Source of the DNA: Hyphomicrobiales bacterium
GTDB taxonomy: Bacteria > Pseudomonadota > Alphaproteobacteria > Rhizobiales > Rhizobiaceae
Assembly (NCBI GenBank): GCA_900473205.1
Contig: UCLB01000011.1
Span: 1-64,000 of the forward strand
Length of the DNA: 64,000 bases
Reading direction: 5' to 3'
In this document: positions 9,651 to 19,094 of the stretch, one piece after another
Layout: the number at the start of each line of letters is the position of its first letter
Numbering within the stretch: the stretch's first letter is position 1
Program-made: the position numbers and the translations under genes
Notes under the pieces: generated by a model
What the model was told of the DNA's origin: nothing
The model's input: the letters and a program-made list of their open reading frames with translations, nothing else
Databases searched by the model: none

Positions 9651-10787
9651 TCAGGCGGAAGCACTGTCCGCACGGCTGGTCGGGGATGGCAACGCCAGCA
9701 CGACATCGCTCACCGCTTCGGCGGGCGCCTGATCATCCTCGCCCTCGGAGGACTGGTTGCGCACGATGCGCACGCCCTTGATGCGGCGGGAATCGGCATC
9801 CAGAATATGGAATTCAAAACCGGAGACCGCCCGAACCACTTCACCCTTTACCGGAATACGGCCCAGCGCGAAGAAAATCAGACCGCCCAGCGTATCGATC
9901 TCCTCAATATGCTCGCGCACATCGAAATCCGACCCGATGGCTTCAGCCAGTTCGGTCAGTTCGGCACGCGCATCGGCAATCAGCACGTCGGCGGACAGGC
10001 GCGAGAACATCGTCTCGTCCTTGTCGTGCTCGTCATCGATATCGCCAATGACCATTTCCACGATGTCTTCATGGCTGACCAGACCGTCCGTGCCACCATA
10101 TTCATCGATGACAAGCGCCAGCTGGGTGCGCTGCGCCTGCATGGTCTTGAGAAGCGTCGACGCCAGCATGGACGGTGGCGCAAAGAGGATTTTGCGGATG
10201 ATGCCCGCTTCCGCCAGCGTTTTTTCCAGATCGACGCGGGCAAGGTCGAAATTGGCGCGGGGCGATTTTGCAGCCTTGGCTTCGCCACCTGCGGCGGCAC
10301 GGGAGCCGACGCGGCGCTTGTTGCGGGCCTGCTTGCCGATGAAGGACAGTAGATCGCGAATATGGATCATGCCCTTGGGGTTATCCAGCGTTTCGTCATA
10401 GACAGGCATGCGCGAGCGGCCCGTCTCTTCAAACAGGATCATCGCTTCGCCGATGGTCATGTCCTGATCGAGCCCGTCAATATCGACGCGCGGGATCATG
10501 ATGTCCTCGACGCGGACTTCCCGGAAACGCAGGATGTTGTTGAGCATTGCCCGCTCTTCGGGCGTAAACGCGGCACCGATTTCGGTATCGGTCATCAGCG
10601 CGTCGGTGATGTCTTCTCGAAGACGCTCGCCCTGCGATGGCTTTAGAAGCCGCGAGATGCGAGACCAGATGCTGGCTCTGGGTTTGGCCTGATAGTCCTG
10701 CCGTAAGGGACTACTGCCCTCCTCCGATGAGGATTGTTCCCCGGTGTCTTTGCCCTCCAGGGGCGGTCGTGCCGAATGTTCGTTCAT
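9651..10787 (-). CDS. corC: CorC/HlyC-type CBS-domain protein
   Basis: A 378-residue soluble protein with two CBS domains (roughly residues 95-245, including EVRVEDIMIPRVDI and LALVIDEYGGTDGLVS) and a C-terminal CorC_HlyC transporter-associated domain. It lacks the N-terminal DUF21 membrane domain of full-length relatives, as E. coli CorC (YbeX) does. E. coli CorC is linked to magnesium/cobalt efflux and to ribosome maturation. The order phoH-ybeY-corC-lnt matches the E. coli ybeZ-ybeY-ybeX-lnt cluster, which supports orthology. It starts 17 bases after the ybeY stop. The N-terminal 45 residues are low-complexity. Confidence 0.92.
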   Translation of the reverse strand: MNEHSARPPLEGKDTGEQSSSEEGSSPLRQDYQAKPRASIWSRISRLLKPSQGERLREDITDALMTDTEIGAAFTPEERAMLNNILRFREVRVEDIMIPRVDIDGLDQDMTIGEAMILFEETGRSRMPVYDETLDNPKGMIHIRDLLSFIGKQARNKRRVGSRAAAGGEAKAAKSPRANFDLARVDLEKTLAEAGIIRKILFAPPSMLASTLLKTMQAQRTQLALVIDEYGGTDGLVSHEDIVEMVIGDIDDEHDKDETMFSRLSADVLIADARAELTELAEAIGSDFDVREHIEEIDTLGGLIFFALGRIPVKGEVVRAVSGFEFHILDADSRRIKGVRIVRNQSSEGEDDQAPAEAVSDVVLALPSPTSRADSASA

Positions 10788-10804
10788 GGTCCCAAACTGT
10801 TAAA

Positions 10805-11311
10805 TCAAAGCGGTTCCTGTCCCGCATAGGGATCAGATAGACCAAGCTTGGCCAAAATGCGAGTCTCAAGCCCTTCCATTTCTTCCGCTTCTTCGGTGTC
10901 CAGATGATCGTAACCGAAAAGATGCAAAAATCCATGCACCAGAAGATGTGTCAAATGATCCTCGAAACTCTTCTCCAGATCAAGGGCCTCGCGCTCAACA
11001 GTCTCGCGCGCGATGACGATATCACCCAGCATCGGCCCCGGCATGCCGCCCGGCTCCAGCGGATAAGCCGGAAAAGACAAGACATTCGTCGCCTTGTCCT
11101 TGTCTCGCCATTCGGCATTGATTTCGCGAATGGCTTCGTCGTCGGTAAAAACCAGCGACAGTTCGGTCGGCTGTTTCGGAAAGGGCTGCTTTTCTTCCGC
11201 TTTCAGAAAATCGACAGCCGCATCCAGCACCTTCGTGCTGAAGACATAAAGCTCGTCTTCCGAGGTCCAGCTTTCGGCCTCAACACTGATTTGAATATCC
11301 AGCACAGTCAT
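10805..11311 (-). CDS. ybeY: endoribonuclease YbeY (rRNA maturation factor)
   Basis: Zinc-dependent RNase needed for 16S rRNA 3'-end maturation and ribosome quality control. It has 168 residues. The metal-binding motif is H126-G-F-L-H130-x5-H136 in VHGFLHLFGYDH. It sits between phoH and corC in the conserved cluster. The 183-base gap from phoH contains a palindromic repeat, so its transcript may be processed or stopped there. Confidence 0.96.
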   Translation of the reverse strand: MTVLDIQISVEAESWTSEDELYVFSTKVLDAAVDFLKAEEKQPFPKQPTELSLVFTDDEAIREINAEWRDKDKATNVLSFPAYPLEPGGMPGPMLGDIVIARETVEREALDLEKSFEDHLTHLLVHGFLHLFGYDHLDTEEAEEMEGLETRILAKLGLSDPYAGQEPL

Positions 11312-11397
11312 GCTTATGCTTTTTAGTTCCTGTTAGCGGCTGTAACAAAATATTTTTGAAGGCCGCTTCTATCATGAAAACGCCTTCTCAGTGTTCC

Positions 11398-11481
11398 GTC
11401 ATCCTCGGGCTTGTCCCGAGGATCTAATCACGTTGAGACAAATGAGGCGTAGCAGATCCTCGGGACAAGCCCGAGGATGAC
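11398..11481. repeat. intergenic palindromic element (nested inverted repeat)
   Basis: Two 28-base arms that are near-perfect reverse complements of each other (11398-11425 and 11454-11481) are separated by 28 bases. Each arm is itself a palindrome, ATCCTCGGG-CTTGT-CCCGAGGAT. It is located between phoH and ybeY and resembles the short mosaic repeats spread through rhizobial genomes. Read as RNA it could form two small hairpins or one long one. Confidence 0.85.
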
Positions 11482-11493
11482 GAAAATCTAAAA

Positions 11494-12549
11494 TCACATG
11501 CCTCTTGGCAGGCTTTCATCCGGCACTGCTGTCTGAGCTTCATAGGCGCGGACGATGCGTGCGACCATTGGATGGCGAACGACATCGACGTCCTTGAAGC
11601 GGACGACGGACACACCCTCGACATCGGGCAGGATTTGCAGCGCTTCCACGAGGCCGGATTTCACGCCGCGCGGCAAGTCCACCTGGCTTGGGTCACCGGT
11701 CACGATCATGCGGCCGTTTTCACCCAGACGCGTCAGAAACATCTTCATCTGCATCGTCGTGGTGTTCTGGGCCTCATCGAGAATGACGGCAGCATTGGCA
11801 AGCGTGCGTCCGCGCATGAAGGCGAGCGGCGCAATTTCGATGACGCCAGCCTGAATGGCACGCTCCACCTTGTCGCCCGGCATCATGTCGTAGAGCGCGT
11901 CATAGAGTGGACGAAGGTAGGGATCGACCTTTTCCTTCATATCGCCGGGCAGGAAGCCCAGACGTTCACCCGCTTCCACGGCTGGACGCGACAGGATGAT
12001 GCGATCCACCGCGCCCCGTTCAAGAAGTTGCGCGGCGTGTGCCACGGCCAGATAGGTCTTGCCAGTACCGGCAGGTCCCACGCCGAAGACGAGTTCCGAC
12101 TGCTCCAGCGCCCGCATATAGACGTCCTGCGTCGGCGTGCGGGCTGCAATGGTCTTTTTGCGGGTGGAGATTTGCGCCATGGAGACCTTGGCTTTGCGTT
12201 CCATGGTCGGCAGCGTCAGTTGGTCATCGGCAGCCACCGCCATGCGGATGGCACCTTCGACATCCGATTCCTCGACGCTTCCACCTTTCAGCAGACGCTG
12301 ATAGAGGAAATCCAGCGCCCTGCGTGCCTGATTGGTGGCAACCAGTTCACCGGTAATGGCAACAGAGTTGCCGCGCGGGCGCGCATCGATGTTCAGTCGC
12401 TGTTCCAGCAATTTCAGGTTTTGATCGAACTGACCGAATAGCTCTCCGGCTATCCTGTTATTCTCGAACGTGAGGACGAAGTGATTGGCGTCGGTCGCGG
12501 CTGGGCGTGGCTGGCGCGATGAGGGTGATACCAATTCGTGTGCGTTCAA
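11494..12549 (-). CDS. phoH: PhoH-family ATPase (YbeZ)
   Basis: A 351-residue PhoH-like P-loop ATPase, with an N-terminal KH-like region and Walker A GPAGTGKT at residues 158-165; the Walker B region reads ILDEAQN. In E. coli YbeZ partners YbeY in rRNA maturation, which agrees with ybeY following. The start codon is TTG, preceded by GGGAG about 9 bases upstream; no in-frame ATG occurs before the conserved region. It follows miaB by 46 bases. Confidence 0.93.
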   Translation of the reverse strand: MNAHELVSPSSRQPRPAATDANHFVLTFENNRIAGELFGQFDQNLKLLEQRLNIDARPRGNSVAITGELVATNQARRALDFLYQRLLKGGSVEESDVEGAIRMAVAADDQLTLPTMERKAKVSMAQISTRKKTIAARTPTQDVYMRALEQSELVFGVGPAGTGKTYLAVAHAAQLLERGAVDRIILSRPAVEAGERLGFLPGDMKEKVDPYLRPLYDALYDMMPGDKVERAIQAGVIEIAPLAFMRGRTLANAAVILDEAQNTTTMQMKMFLTRLGENGRMIVTGDPSQVDLPRGVKSGLVEALQILPDVEGVSVVRFKDVDVVRHPMVARIVRAYEAQTAVPDESLPRGM

Positions 12550-12595
12550 GCGGTCAGGCTCCCGTCCTAATCAGTGTGGGTTCCTCACTCTAGCT

Positions 12596-13993
12596 TTATG
12601 CCACCTCGGCAAACAAGCTGTTTGGACCCGTTGCGGTGATTCGTACATGAATAATGTCGCCGATTTTCATGTCGTTTGCATCAAGATTCACAGATTGCAG
12701 CCAAGGAGATCGTCCGATCAACTGGCCAGGCATCCGGCCCGGCTTTTCCAGCAGCACATCCATGGTCTTGCCGACCAGCGATCCGGCAAAGTCATGCTGT
12801 TGTTTCAGCAACAAAGCCTGTAGTCGCTCCAGCCTTTCGGCCTTCACATCCTCGGGTACCTGATCGGTCAAATCCGCACCCGGCGTGCCGGGGCGTGTCG
12901 AATATTTGAACGAAAAGGCCTGCGCGTATTTCACATGCTCCACGATGGCGAGCGTATCTTCGAAATCCTGATCCGTCTCACCGGGGAAACCAACAATAAA
13001 ATCCCCGGACATGGCAATATCAGGGCGGGCGCCACGAATCTTTTCAACAAGCCTAATATACTCCTCGCCGGTGTGGCGACGGTTCATGGCTTTCAGAATT
13101 CGGTCCGAGCCGGATTGCACCGGCAGATGCAGATAAGGCATCAGGCTGCGCAGATCGCGATGCGCGCCAATCAGCTGATCATCCATGTCACGCGGGTGGC
13201 TGGTGGTGTAACGCAGTCGCGCAAGACCGGGGATTTCGGCCAGACGATACAGCAGTTCGGCAAGGCCCCATTGCTCGCCCTTTGGGCCGGTTCCGCGCCA
13301 CGCATTGACGTTTTGGCCCAGCAGCGTGATTTCGCGCACGCCGGCATCCGCCAGCTTCATGGCCTCATCGACGATCTGGTGCACGGGCCGCGAGACTTCC
13401 GACCCGCGCGTATAGGGCACCACGCAGAAGGTACAGAACTTGTCGCAGCCTTCCTGCACCGTCAGAAAGGCTGTTACGCCACGCGCACGCAGCTTCGATT
13501 TTTCCGCGACCGGCAAGTGGTCGAACTTGTCTTCAACCGCATATTCGGTTTCGATGACGCGCTCGCCGCTACGCACGCGCTTTAAGGCTTCCGGCAGGCG
13601 GTGGTAGGTCTGCGGGCCGATGACCACATCGACCGCCGGTGCACGGCGCAGAATTTCCTCGCCCTCGGCCTGCGCAACACAACCGGCTACGCCGATCATG
13701 AATTCGCGGCCCTGCTCCTCGCGGGATTTCTTCATGTCGCGAAGACGGCCCAGTGCGGAGTAGACCTTCTCGGCGGCCTTTTCGCGGATGTGACAGGTGT
13801 TGAGAAGAACCAGATCCGCCTCGCCCATGTCTTCGGTCGGCACGTAGCCGTCCTTCGCCAGAGCATCGCTCATGCGAACGGAATCATAGACATTCATCTG
13901 ACAGCCATAGGTCTTGATAAAGACCTTACGGCTGTTTGCGCCTTCGCGAAGAGCAGTTGGGGCGGCCTCGAGGCCGATTGTTTCCTGGGTCAT
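12596..13993 (-). CDS. miaB: tRNA-2-methylthio-N6-dimethylallyladenosine synthase
   Basis: Radical-SAM methylthiotransferase acting on i6A37 of tRNA. The N-terminal UPF0004 domain carries cysteines 31, 67 and 105 for one cluster. The radical SAM cluster uses Cys183, Cys187 and Cys190 in [23 protein letters not shown] domain ends the 465-residue chain. It heads the miaB-phoH-ybeY-corC cluster, and a palindromic repeat lies just upstream of it. Confidence 0.97.
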   Translation of the reverse strand: MTQETIGLEAAPTALREGANSRKVFIKTYGCQMNVYDSVRMSDALAKDGYVPTEDMGEADLVLLNTCHIREKAAEKVYSALGRLRDMKKSREEQGREFMIGVAGCVAQAEGEEILRRAPAVDVVIGPQTYHRLPEALKRVRSGERVIETEYAVEDKFDHLPVAEKSKLRARGVTAFLTVQEGCDKFCTFCVVPYTRGSEVSRPVHQIVDEAMKLADAGVREITLLGQNVNAWRGTGPKGEQWGLAELLYRLAEIPGLARLRYTTSHPRDMDDQLIGAHRDLRSLMPYLHLPVQSGSDRILKAMNRRHTGEEYIRLVEKIRGARPDIAMSGDFIVGFPGETDQDFEDTLAIVEHVKYAQAFSFKYSTRPGTPGADLTDQVPEDVKAERLERLQALLLKQQHDFAGSLVGKTMDVLLEKPGRMPGQLIGRSPWLQSVNLDANDMKIGDIIHVRITATGPNSLFAEVA

Positions 13994-14046
13994 GACCGCT
14001 ATCTAATGATTTTGAGCGCCAGATTAAACAGAAAAATGTGGAATCA

Positions 14047-14095
14047 CAGCATCGGACCGAAAAGTGTATCGCGGTTTTCCGACAGTCCGATGCTG
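14047..14095. repeat. short inverted repeat, AGCATCGG type
   Basis: An 11-bp perfect inverted repeat CAGCATCGGAC / GTCCGATGCTG encloses 27 bases in which GAAAA and TTTTC can also pair. It lies between olsA and miaB. The element at 32904-32949 shares the AGCATCG...GATTTTC...CGATGCT design, so this is one repeat family. Confidence 0.8.
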
Positions 14096-14106
14096 AAAAC
14101 AGGGAA

Positions 14107-14907
14107 TCAACGAGACTTTCGCCATCCGCCGCGCAGAGAGAAATTCAACATGGCCCGCAGAGACGCCGTCGCATCCGCGCTCAGGGTCTTGCGATTATCG
14201 CCCCGGTGGAAGGGAATGGCGTCGCCGAAGGAGACGTCTACATCGATAGCGCCCGCCTTCATCAACCCGAAAAGCGATGGCAGCAATTCCAGACTGCCGG
14301 GCCAGGCTGCAACGCTGCGGTGGTAACGCCCCATCGCCATGCCCTGAATGCCGGTATAGGCAATGGCCACGGGCTGGACATAGACCATCTGCCCCGGCAC
14401 CTGATCGGCCGCACTGGAGGCTGCACCGAACAGCGATGACTTGATGGGCAGCAGGCGGTTGCCGTCGGACGTCGTTCCCTCAGGAAACAGAACGACGATT
14501 TCGCCGCCTGCCAGACGATCCGCGATCTCGTTGACCTGCACGCCTGCGGCACGCTTCTGCTCGCGCGCCACGAAAATGGTTTTCTGCAAACGGGCCAAAA
14601 CCCCGAAGATCGGCCAGTGGCGCACTTCCGTCTTGGCGATGAAGGCCACATCGGCCACGCTGCCGACAATCATGATGTCCTTCCAGGACACATGGTTGAC
14701 CACCAGAAGCAGCGGCTTTGCGCGCTCCAGCGAACCGTGAACATGAACCTTGATGCCCAGCCCGTGGCAGGCGACCCTGTGCCACCAGCGCGGCAGACGA
14801 CGCCTGATCGGCCAATCGAAACAAAGGGCCAGAAGCTGCACCGGCAGCAGGACCAGTGTGACCAGCGCCAGAAGGACACCCAGATAGATAACCCGCAGCC
14901 ACATCAT
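14107..14907 (-). CDS. olsA: 1-acyl-sn-glycerol-3-phosphate acyltransferase family, probable OlsA
   Basis: PlsC-type O-acyltransferase of 266 residues with an N-terminal membrane helix (about 5-30), the catalytic HX4D motif (His72 to Asp77 in NHVSWKD) and the FPEGTTSDG motif. In rhizobia and agrobacteria OlsA acylates lyso-ornithine lipid to ornithine lipid. The gene for the preceding step, olsB, is on the same strand 11.6 kb away, which favours OlsA over the general phosphatidate-forming PlsC. The alternative cannot be excluded from sequence alone. It follows mur by 32 bases. Confidence 0.82.
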   Translation of the reverse strand: MMWLRVIYLGVLLALVTLVLLPVQLLALCFDWPIRRRLPRWWHRVACHGLGIKVHVHGSLERAKPLLLVVNHVSWKDIMIVGSVADVAFIAKTEVRHWPIFGVLARLQKTIFVAREQKRAAGVQVNEIADRLAGGEIVVLFPEGTTSDGNRLLPIKSSLFGAASSAADQVPGQMVYVQPVAIAYTGIQGMAMGRYHRSVAAWPGSLELLPSLFGLMKAGAIDVDVSFGDAIPFHRGDNRKTLSADATASLRAMLNFSLRGGWRKSR

Positions 14908-14939
14908 CGCTTCATTCGCTCCGTGGCCCCATGTCCGGT

Positions 14940-15368
14940 TCAGTTTTCTTCGGGCTTGAGCGGAACACCATAGAGTTCGAGCCTGTGATCCACCAGCTTG
15001 AAGCCGTGTTCACGGGCGATCTTTTCCTGAAGCGCTTCGATTTCCGGGGAATGAAACTCGATCACCACACCATGCTTGAGATCGATCAGGTGATCATGAT
15101 GCTCTTCCGGCATGGTCTCATAGCGTGAACGGCCATCACGAAAGTCATGCCGCTCGATGATTCCGGCATCCTCGAACAGCTTGACCGTGCGATAGACCGT
15201 GGAAATGGAGATACGCGGATCAACCGCGGACGACCGGCGATACAGCTCTTCGACGTCAGGGTGATCGTCGGATTCCTGGAGAACGCGGGCAATCACACGA
15301 CGCTGATCGGTCATGCGCATACCGCGCTCGGCACAAAGTTCTTCCAGGGTTTTAGAGAGGTCTATCAC
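14940..15368 (-). CDS. mur: Fur-family regulator, probable manganese regulator Mur
   Basis: A 142-residue Fur-superfamily repressor. The winged-helix DNA-binding domain is at about residues 15-85 (RVIARVLQ...SISTVYRTVKLFEDAGII) and the metal-binding domain contains the HHDHLID motif. The CxxC zinc motifs of E. coli Fur are absent, as in the Mur subgroup of Rhizobiales, which senses manganese and represses sitABCD/mntH. Without knowing regulated genes, plain Fur cannot be excluded. It is 64 bases downstream of rimI, ahead of olsA. Confidence 0.85.
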   Translation of the reverse strand: MIDLSKTLEELCAERGMRMTDQRRVIARVLQESDDHPDVEELYRRSSAVDPRISISTVYRTVKLFEDAGIIERHDFRDGRSRYETMPEEHHDHLIDLKHGVVIEFHSPEIEALQEKIAREHGFKLVDHRLELYGVPLKPEEN

Positions 15369-15432
15369 GTCGTCCGGCTTCCAGATGCTTCCGTTGGATG
15401 GCGCAAAGCGCTGATTTCAATGTCTACACGAA

Positions 15433-15927
15433 CTAGCGAAGATCACGACGCATGACAAGCGCCGTCGATTTCGTACCGTCTTTCGCTGTGTAGTAAGCCT
15501 GCCGTTCGGCGACCGTCTTGAAGCCGAGCTTTTTATAGAGACCGATGGCCGACAGATTGCCGCCATCCACCTCCAGAAACATGGTTTCTGCGCCGCGCAT
15601 GCCCGCTTCGCGCATCGCCGCCTGCATCAGCCGCCAGCCGAGGCCGGAGCGGGCAAACTTGTCTCCGACGGCAACGGTCAGGATTTCGGCCTCTCCACCC
15701 GCCTCGCGAGACAGAACGAAACCACCCAGCGGCTTGCTGAAAAACGCATTGGTCTGGCGCGCGATGAAACCGAACACGCTGGACTGGCCCAGAAGGCTCG
15801 AAAATTCGCCGTCGCTCCACGGTCGCGGAAAGCGCTCCTGGTGGAGGATGGACACGTCGGCGCAGTCAGCGTGCTCCATCGTCACGACTTCGAAAAACGG
15901 TTTCCAGCTGAGATAATCGTCAAACAT
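15433..15927 (-). CDS. rimI: ribosomal-protein-alanine N-acetyltransferase RimI
   Basis: A 164-residue GNAT acetyltransferase with the acetyl-CoA loop around residues 95-105 (KFARSGLGWRLMQAA) and the C-terminal GLYKKLGFKTVAERQAYY typical of RimI, which acetylates ribosomal protein S18. It follows tsaB by 39 bases; the tsaB-rimI pairing is widespread in bacteria and supports the name. Confidence 0.9.
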   Translation of the reverse strand: MFDDYLSWKPFFEVVTMEHADCADVSILHQERFPRPWSDGEFSSLLGQSSVFGFIARQTNAFFSKPLGGFVLSREAGGEAEILTVAVGDKFARSGLGWRLMQAAMREAGMRGAETMFLEVDGGNLSAIGLYKKLGFKTVAERQAYYTAKDGTKSTALVMRRDLR

Positions 15928-15966
15928 TGCAGGGAATCATCCGCAGAATAGCTATCGATTGCCCTA

Positions 15967-16635
15967 TCAGGCAACCGGGCGGCGTTCCAGCGCAAATCCT
16001 GCCTGCGGCTTTGCATCCGGTCCGCGCAGATAAAGCGGTGCGGGCTTCGGCATGCCTTCAGGCTTTTGCGCACCCAGACGGGCAACCGTCGCAATCGCAA
16101 ACCTGTCCGGCCCGGAGCCCATTTCTCCACCCGCAAAAAGCGGTGCGGCAGAGCCGATAACAGTGCCAGCGAAGCCCGCAAGTACCACTTTCGCCTCCTC
16201 CAGAGACAGAAGCGCTGGCTCGCTTAAGGGCGATCCATCCGCCGCAAAGGTCTGGAGATAGGCCTCGTCACGCTTGGCATCGAGCCCGACGGCCACGGGC
16301 AGGCCAGGATTTTGAGCGTGGTGATGCGCCGCCAGCGTTTCCAGAGTGGTGATGCCCACCGCCTCGATGCCCAGCGACAGGGCAAAGCCACGCGCAGCGG
16401 CCACACCAACACGAATGCCGGTAAAGGAACCGGGACCGATGGTGACGGCAATCCGCTCGACATCTTTCAGCACCAGAGAAGCCTGCTCAAGGGCACCATC
16501 GATGATGCCCATCAGCAGTTCCGCATGGCCCTTGCCGATATTTTCGGTGACTTCACCCAGCACGGCATCCTCTGCACTGTCATAGAGACAGGCAGAGCAA
16601 TCCACACCCGATGTGTCGATGGATAGAACGATCAT
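15967..16635 (-). CDS. tsaB: tRNA threonylcarbamoyladenosine biosynthesis protein TsaB
   Basis: Member of the ASKHA superfamily, partner of TsaD and TsaE in forming t6A37 on tRNA. It begins VLSIDTSGVDCSACLYD, and the conserved ITIGPGSFTGIRVGVAAARGFA stretch (TsaB/TsaD-type) lies near residue 65. The 222-residue length fits TsaB rather than the longer TsaD. It is 19 bases downstream of nfu and precedes rimI. Confidence 0.95.
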   Translation of the reverse strand: MIVLSIDTSGVDCSACLYDSAEDAVLGEVTENIGKGHAELLMGIIDGALEQASLVLKDVERIAVTIGPGSFTGIRVGVAAARGFALSLGIEAVGITTLETLAAHHHAQNPGLPVAVGLDAKRDEAYLQTFAADGSPLSEPALLSLEEAKVVLAGFAGTVIGSAAPLFAGGEMGSGPDRFAIATVARLGAQKPEGMPKPAPLYLRGPDAKPQAGFALERRPVA

Positions 16636-16654
16636 CGCTTAAGCGGCCTCTGTA

Positions 16655-17218
16655 TCAGACGGCCTCGACCTCTTGTACCTCAGGTACGAAGTGGCGCAGC
16701 AGGTTCTGCACACCATGCTTCAACGTTGCCGTCGAAGACGGGCAGCCGGAGCATGCACCCTTCATGTTGAGGAACACGGTACCATCGCGAAAACCGCGGA
16801 AGGTGATGTCACCACCATCCTGCGCAACGGCAGGACGGACGCGGGTTTCCAAAAGTTCCTTGATTGTGGCAACGATGGTCTCATCGCCTGCTTCGAAGAA
16901 CTCTTCTTCTTCATCGGAAATCTCAGCCGCAACAGCCGTGCCCATCAGCGGGCGACCGGACATGAAATGTTCCATGATCGAGCCGAGGATGGCTGGCTTC
17001 AAGTGCTGCCATTCCGCGCCGTCCTTGCTGACAGTGATGAAATCGAAGCCGTAATAAACGCCGGTCACACCCGGAATTTCGAACAGAACCGCAGCCAGCG
17101 GCGAGGCTTGCGCCTGCGCGGCATTCAGGAACTCCGCCGTGCCGCTCTCCAGAACGACTTTGCCGGGAAGAAACTTCAGCGTTGCCGGGTTCGGCGTGGA
17201 TTCCGTCTGAATGAACAT
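16655..17218 (-). CDS. NifU-like Fe-S scaffold/carrier protein (Nfu)
   Basis: A 187-residue Nfu protein: an N-terminal Nfu_N domain (residues 1-88, MFIQTESTPNPATLKFLPG) followed by a C-terminal NifU domain with the cluster-binding CxxC Cys156-x-x-Cys159 in KGACSGCPSSTATLKHG. It is likely to carry [4Fe-4S] clusters to client enzymes; MiaB and HemW in this window are plausible clients, by inference. It is not the nitrogenase-specific NifU. The start is preceded by GGAGATT. Confidence 0.93.
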   Translation of the reverse strand: MFIQTESTPNPATLKFLPGKVVLESGTAEFLNAAQAQASPLAAVLFEIPGVTGVYYGFDFITVSKDGAEWQHLKPAILGSIMEHFMSGRPLMGTAVAAEISDEEEEFFEAGDETIVATIKELLETRVRPAVAQDGGDITFRGFRDGTVFLNMKGACSGCPSSTATLKHGVQNLLRHFVPEVQEVEAV

Positions 17219-17350
17219 TGCAATCTCCTTCAGGACGTCAGGAGGACATCCCGGAATTTAGAATACTTCCAAAATACGCCGGACAAAGCCTGACTTCAAG
17301 TCCTGACATGATAAACATAGTCAAGAAATCTGCGTCGCAGCCTGCACTCC

Positions 17351-17842
17351 TTAGCAGAGCGCGTCGATTTCCTCATCTGTCAAAGTGTCCGGCAGAACCG
17401 TCACCGGAATGGGGAACGCAGCCCCGCGCCCGGCAATGGAAGACACCAGTGGACCCGGACCATCCTTGGTCGATCCCGCCGCCAGAACCAGAATGGCGAT
17501 ATCGCGATCTTCCTCGATCAGCCCGTGAATCTGCTCGGCGGCATTGCCTTCGCGGATCACCGCTTCCGGCTCGATGCCGACGCTCTCACGCACCTTTTGC
17601 GCCACCTTGGCCAGCGACGCCTCGGCCTCTTCGAGCGCTTCGGCCCGCATGATCTGCTCGACGCCAAGCCATTGCTGGAAGTCGCCTTCCGGGATCACAT
17701 AGAGAAGCACCAGAGCGCCATTGGAATTCTTGGCACGGCGCCCGGCATAATGAACGGCCCTTTCGCATTCGGGTGTTCCGTCAATAACCGCCAGAAATTT
17801 GCGGCGGTGTCCTTCGAGACGCGAAAGCCGTTTCGATACCAT
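17351..17842 (-). CDS. universal stress protein, UspA family
   Basis: A 163-residue Usp domain protein. It opens with FLAVIDGTPECERAVHYAGRR (Asp of the nucleotide-binding site) and ends with the ATP-binding-type motif LVLAAGSTKDGPGPLVSSIAG, so it probably binds ATP. Its role is unknown beyond stress association. It lies between trpS and nfu, with 94 and 132 bases on either side. Confidence 0.9.
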   Translation of the reverse strand: MVSKRLSRLEGHRRKFLAVIDGTPECERAVHYAGRRAKNSNGALVLLYVIPEGDFQQWLGVEQIMRAEALEEAEASLAKVAQKVRESVGIEPEAVIREGNAAEQIHGLIEEDRDIAILVLAAGSTKDGPGPLVSSIAGRGAAFPIPVTVLPDTLTDEEIDALC

Positions 17843-17936
17843 TGCATACTCCTGTTTTCGCCGTCACGGCCAAAGCCGCCCGGCGGTTCGGGCGGACTTT
17901 ATATCAAATCCCAGGATTAAAAAATGCTTCTGCGTG

Positions 17937-19001
17937 TCAACGCAGGAAGCCGATGATGTCGCGCACCTCGTTCATTGTTTTTTCGGCCATAGCCCCAGCC
18001 CGCTCGCCACCCTGTTTCAGGATCGCGTCGATATGGCTGACATCGTCCAGCAGGCGGCGCATTTCGCCATTGATCGGAGCGAGAACATTGACCGCGAGAT
18101 CGACCAGCGCCGGTTTGAAGGCCGAGAACTGCTGGCCGCCGAATTCTAAGAGAACTTCGGCCTTGGTCTTGTCGGACAGGGCCGCATAGATGCCGACGAG
18201 GTTTTCCGCTTCTGCACGGCCCTTCAGGCCATCCACTTCGCTTGGTAGCGCATCCGGGTCGGTCTTTGCCTTCTTGATCTTTCTGGAGATCGCATCGACA
18301 TCGTCCATCAGGTTGATGCGCGACAGGTCGGACGGATCGGACTTCGACATTTTCTTTGTGCCGTCCTTCAAGGACATGACGCGCGGTGCAGGACCACCGA
18401 TCAGCGGCTCCACCATCGGGAAATAGGCATGAACCGGCTCGTTGCCGACGGTGATATCGACGCCGAGACCGTTCGTGCGGATATTGTCGCTGAAATCAAT
18501 GTTGAACTTCTGGGCAATATCGCGCGCCAGTTCCAGATGCTGCTTCTGATCGTCACCGACAGGAACATGGGTCGCGCGGTAGACCAGAATGTCGGCAGCC
18601 ATCAGGCTTGGATAGGCAAGCAGACCCAAGGAGACCTGTTCGGCATTCTTGCCGGACTTGTCCTTGAACTGCGTCATACGCTCCATCCAGCCGATGCGCG
18701 CCACACAGTTGAACACCCACGCCAGTTCCGCATGCTGCGGCACAGCCGACTGGTTGAAGACGATGTGCTTGACCGGATCGATGCCCGCAGCAATGAAGGC
18801 CGCCGCAATCGAGCGCGTCTGCGCCTTCAGGTCCGCATGTACCAGCTGTGCGGTAATGGCGTGCATATCCACGACGCAGTAGATGCAGTCATTGTCTTCC
18901 TGAAGCGCAACGAATTTGCGGATGGCACCGAGATAATTGCCGAGATGGAGGTTTCCGGTCGGCTGGACGCCTGAGAAAACCAGCGGCTTGAATGCGTTCA
19001 T
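17937..19001 (-). CDS. trpS: tryptophanyl-tRNA synthetase
   Basis: Class Ic aminoacyl-tRNA synthetase charging tRNA-Trp. The HIGH-like motif is [12 protein letters not shown] near the N-terminus, and the KMSKS loop is [10 protein letters not shown]. The ATG at 19001 is preferred to the in-frame ATG at 19007 because GAGG lies 6 bases upstream of it; either gives about 355 residues, as expected. It follows murJ by about 90 bases. Confidence 0.96.
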   Translation of the reverse strand: MNAFKPLVFSGVQPTGNLHLGNYLGAIRKFVALQEDNDCIYCVVDMHAITAQLVHADLKAQTRSIAAAFIAAGIDPVKHIVFNQSAVPQHAELAWVFNCVARIGWMERMTQFKDKSGKNAEQVSLGLLAYPSLMAADILVYRATHVPVGDDQKQHLELARDIAQKFNIDFSDNIRTNGLGVDITVGNEPVHAYFPMVEPLIGGPAPRVMSLKDGTKKMSKSDPSDLSRINLMDDVDAISRKIKKAKTDPDALPSEVDGLKGRAEAENLVGIYAALSDKTKAEVLLEFGGQQFSAFKPALVDLAVNVLAPINGEMRRLLDDVSHIDAILKQGGERAGAMAEKTMNEVRDIIGFLR

Positions 19002-19094
19002 GATCATCCTCGAAAAGGCTTGTGGAGGGCCTTGCCCTATGTTTCAGACTGGGTTTCAAATTGGCCGCGCTTATGCACCCGCAACAGCCTGCAA

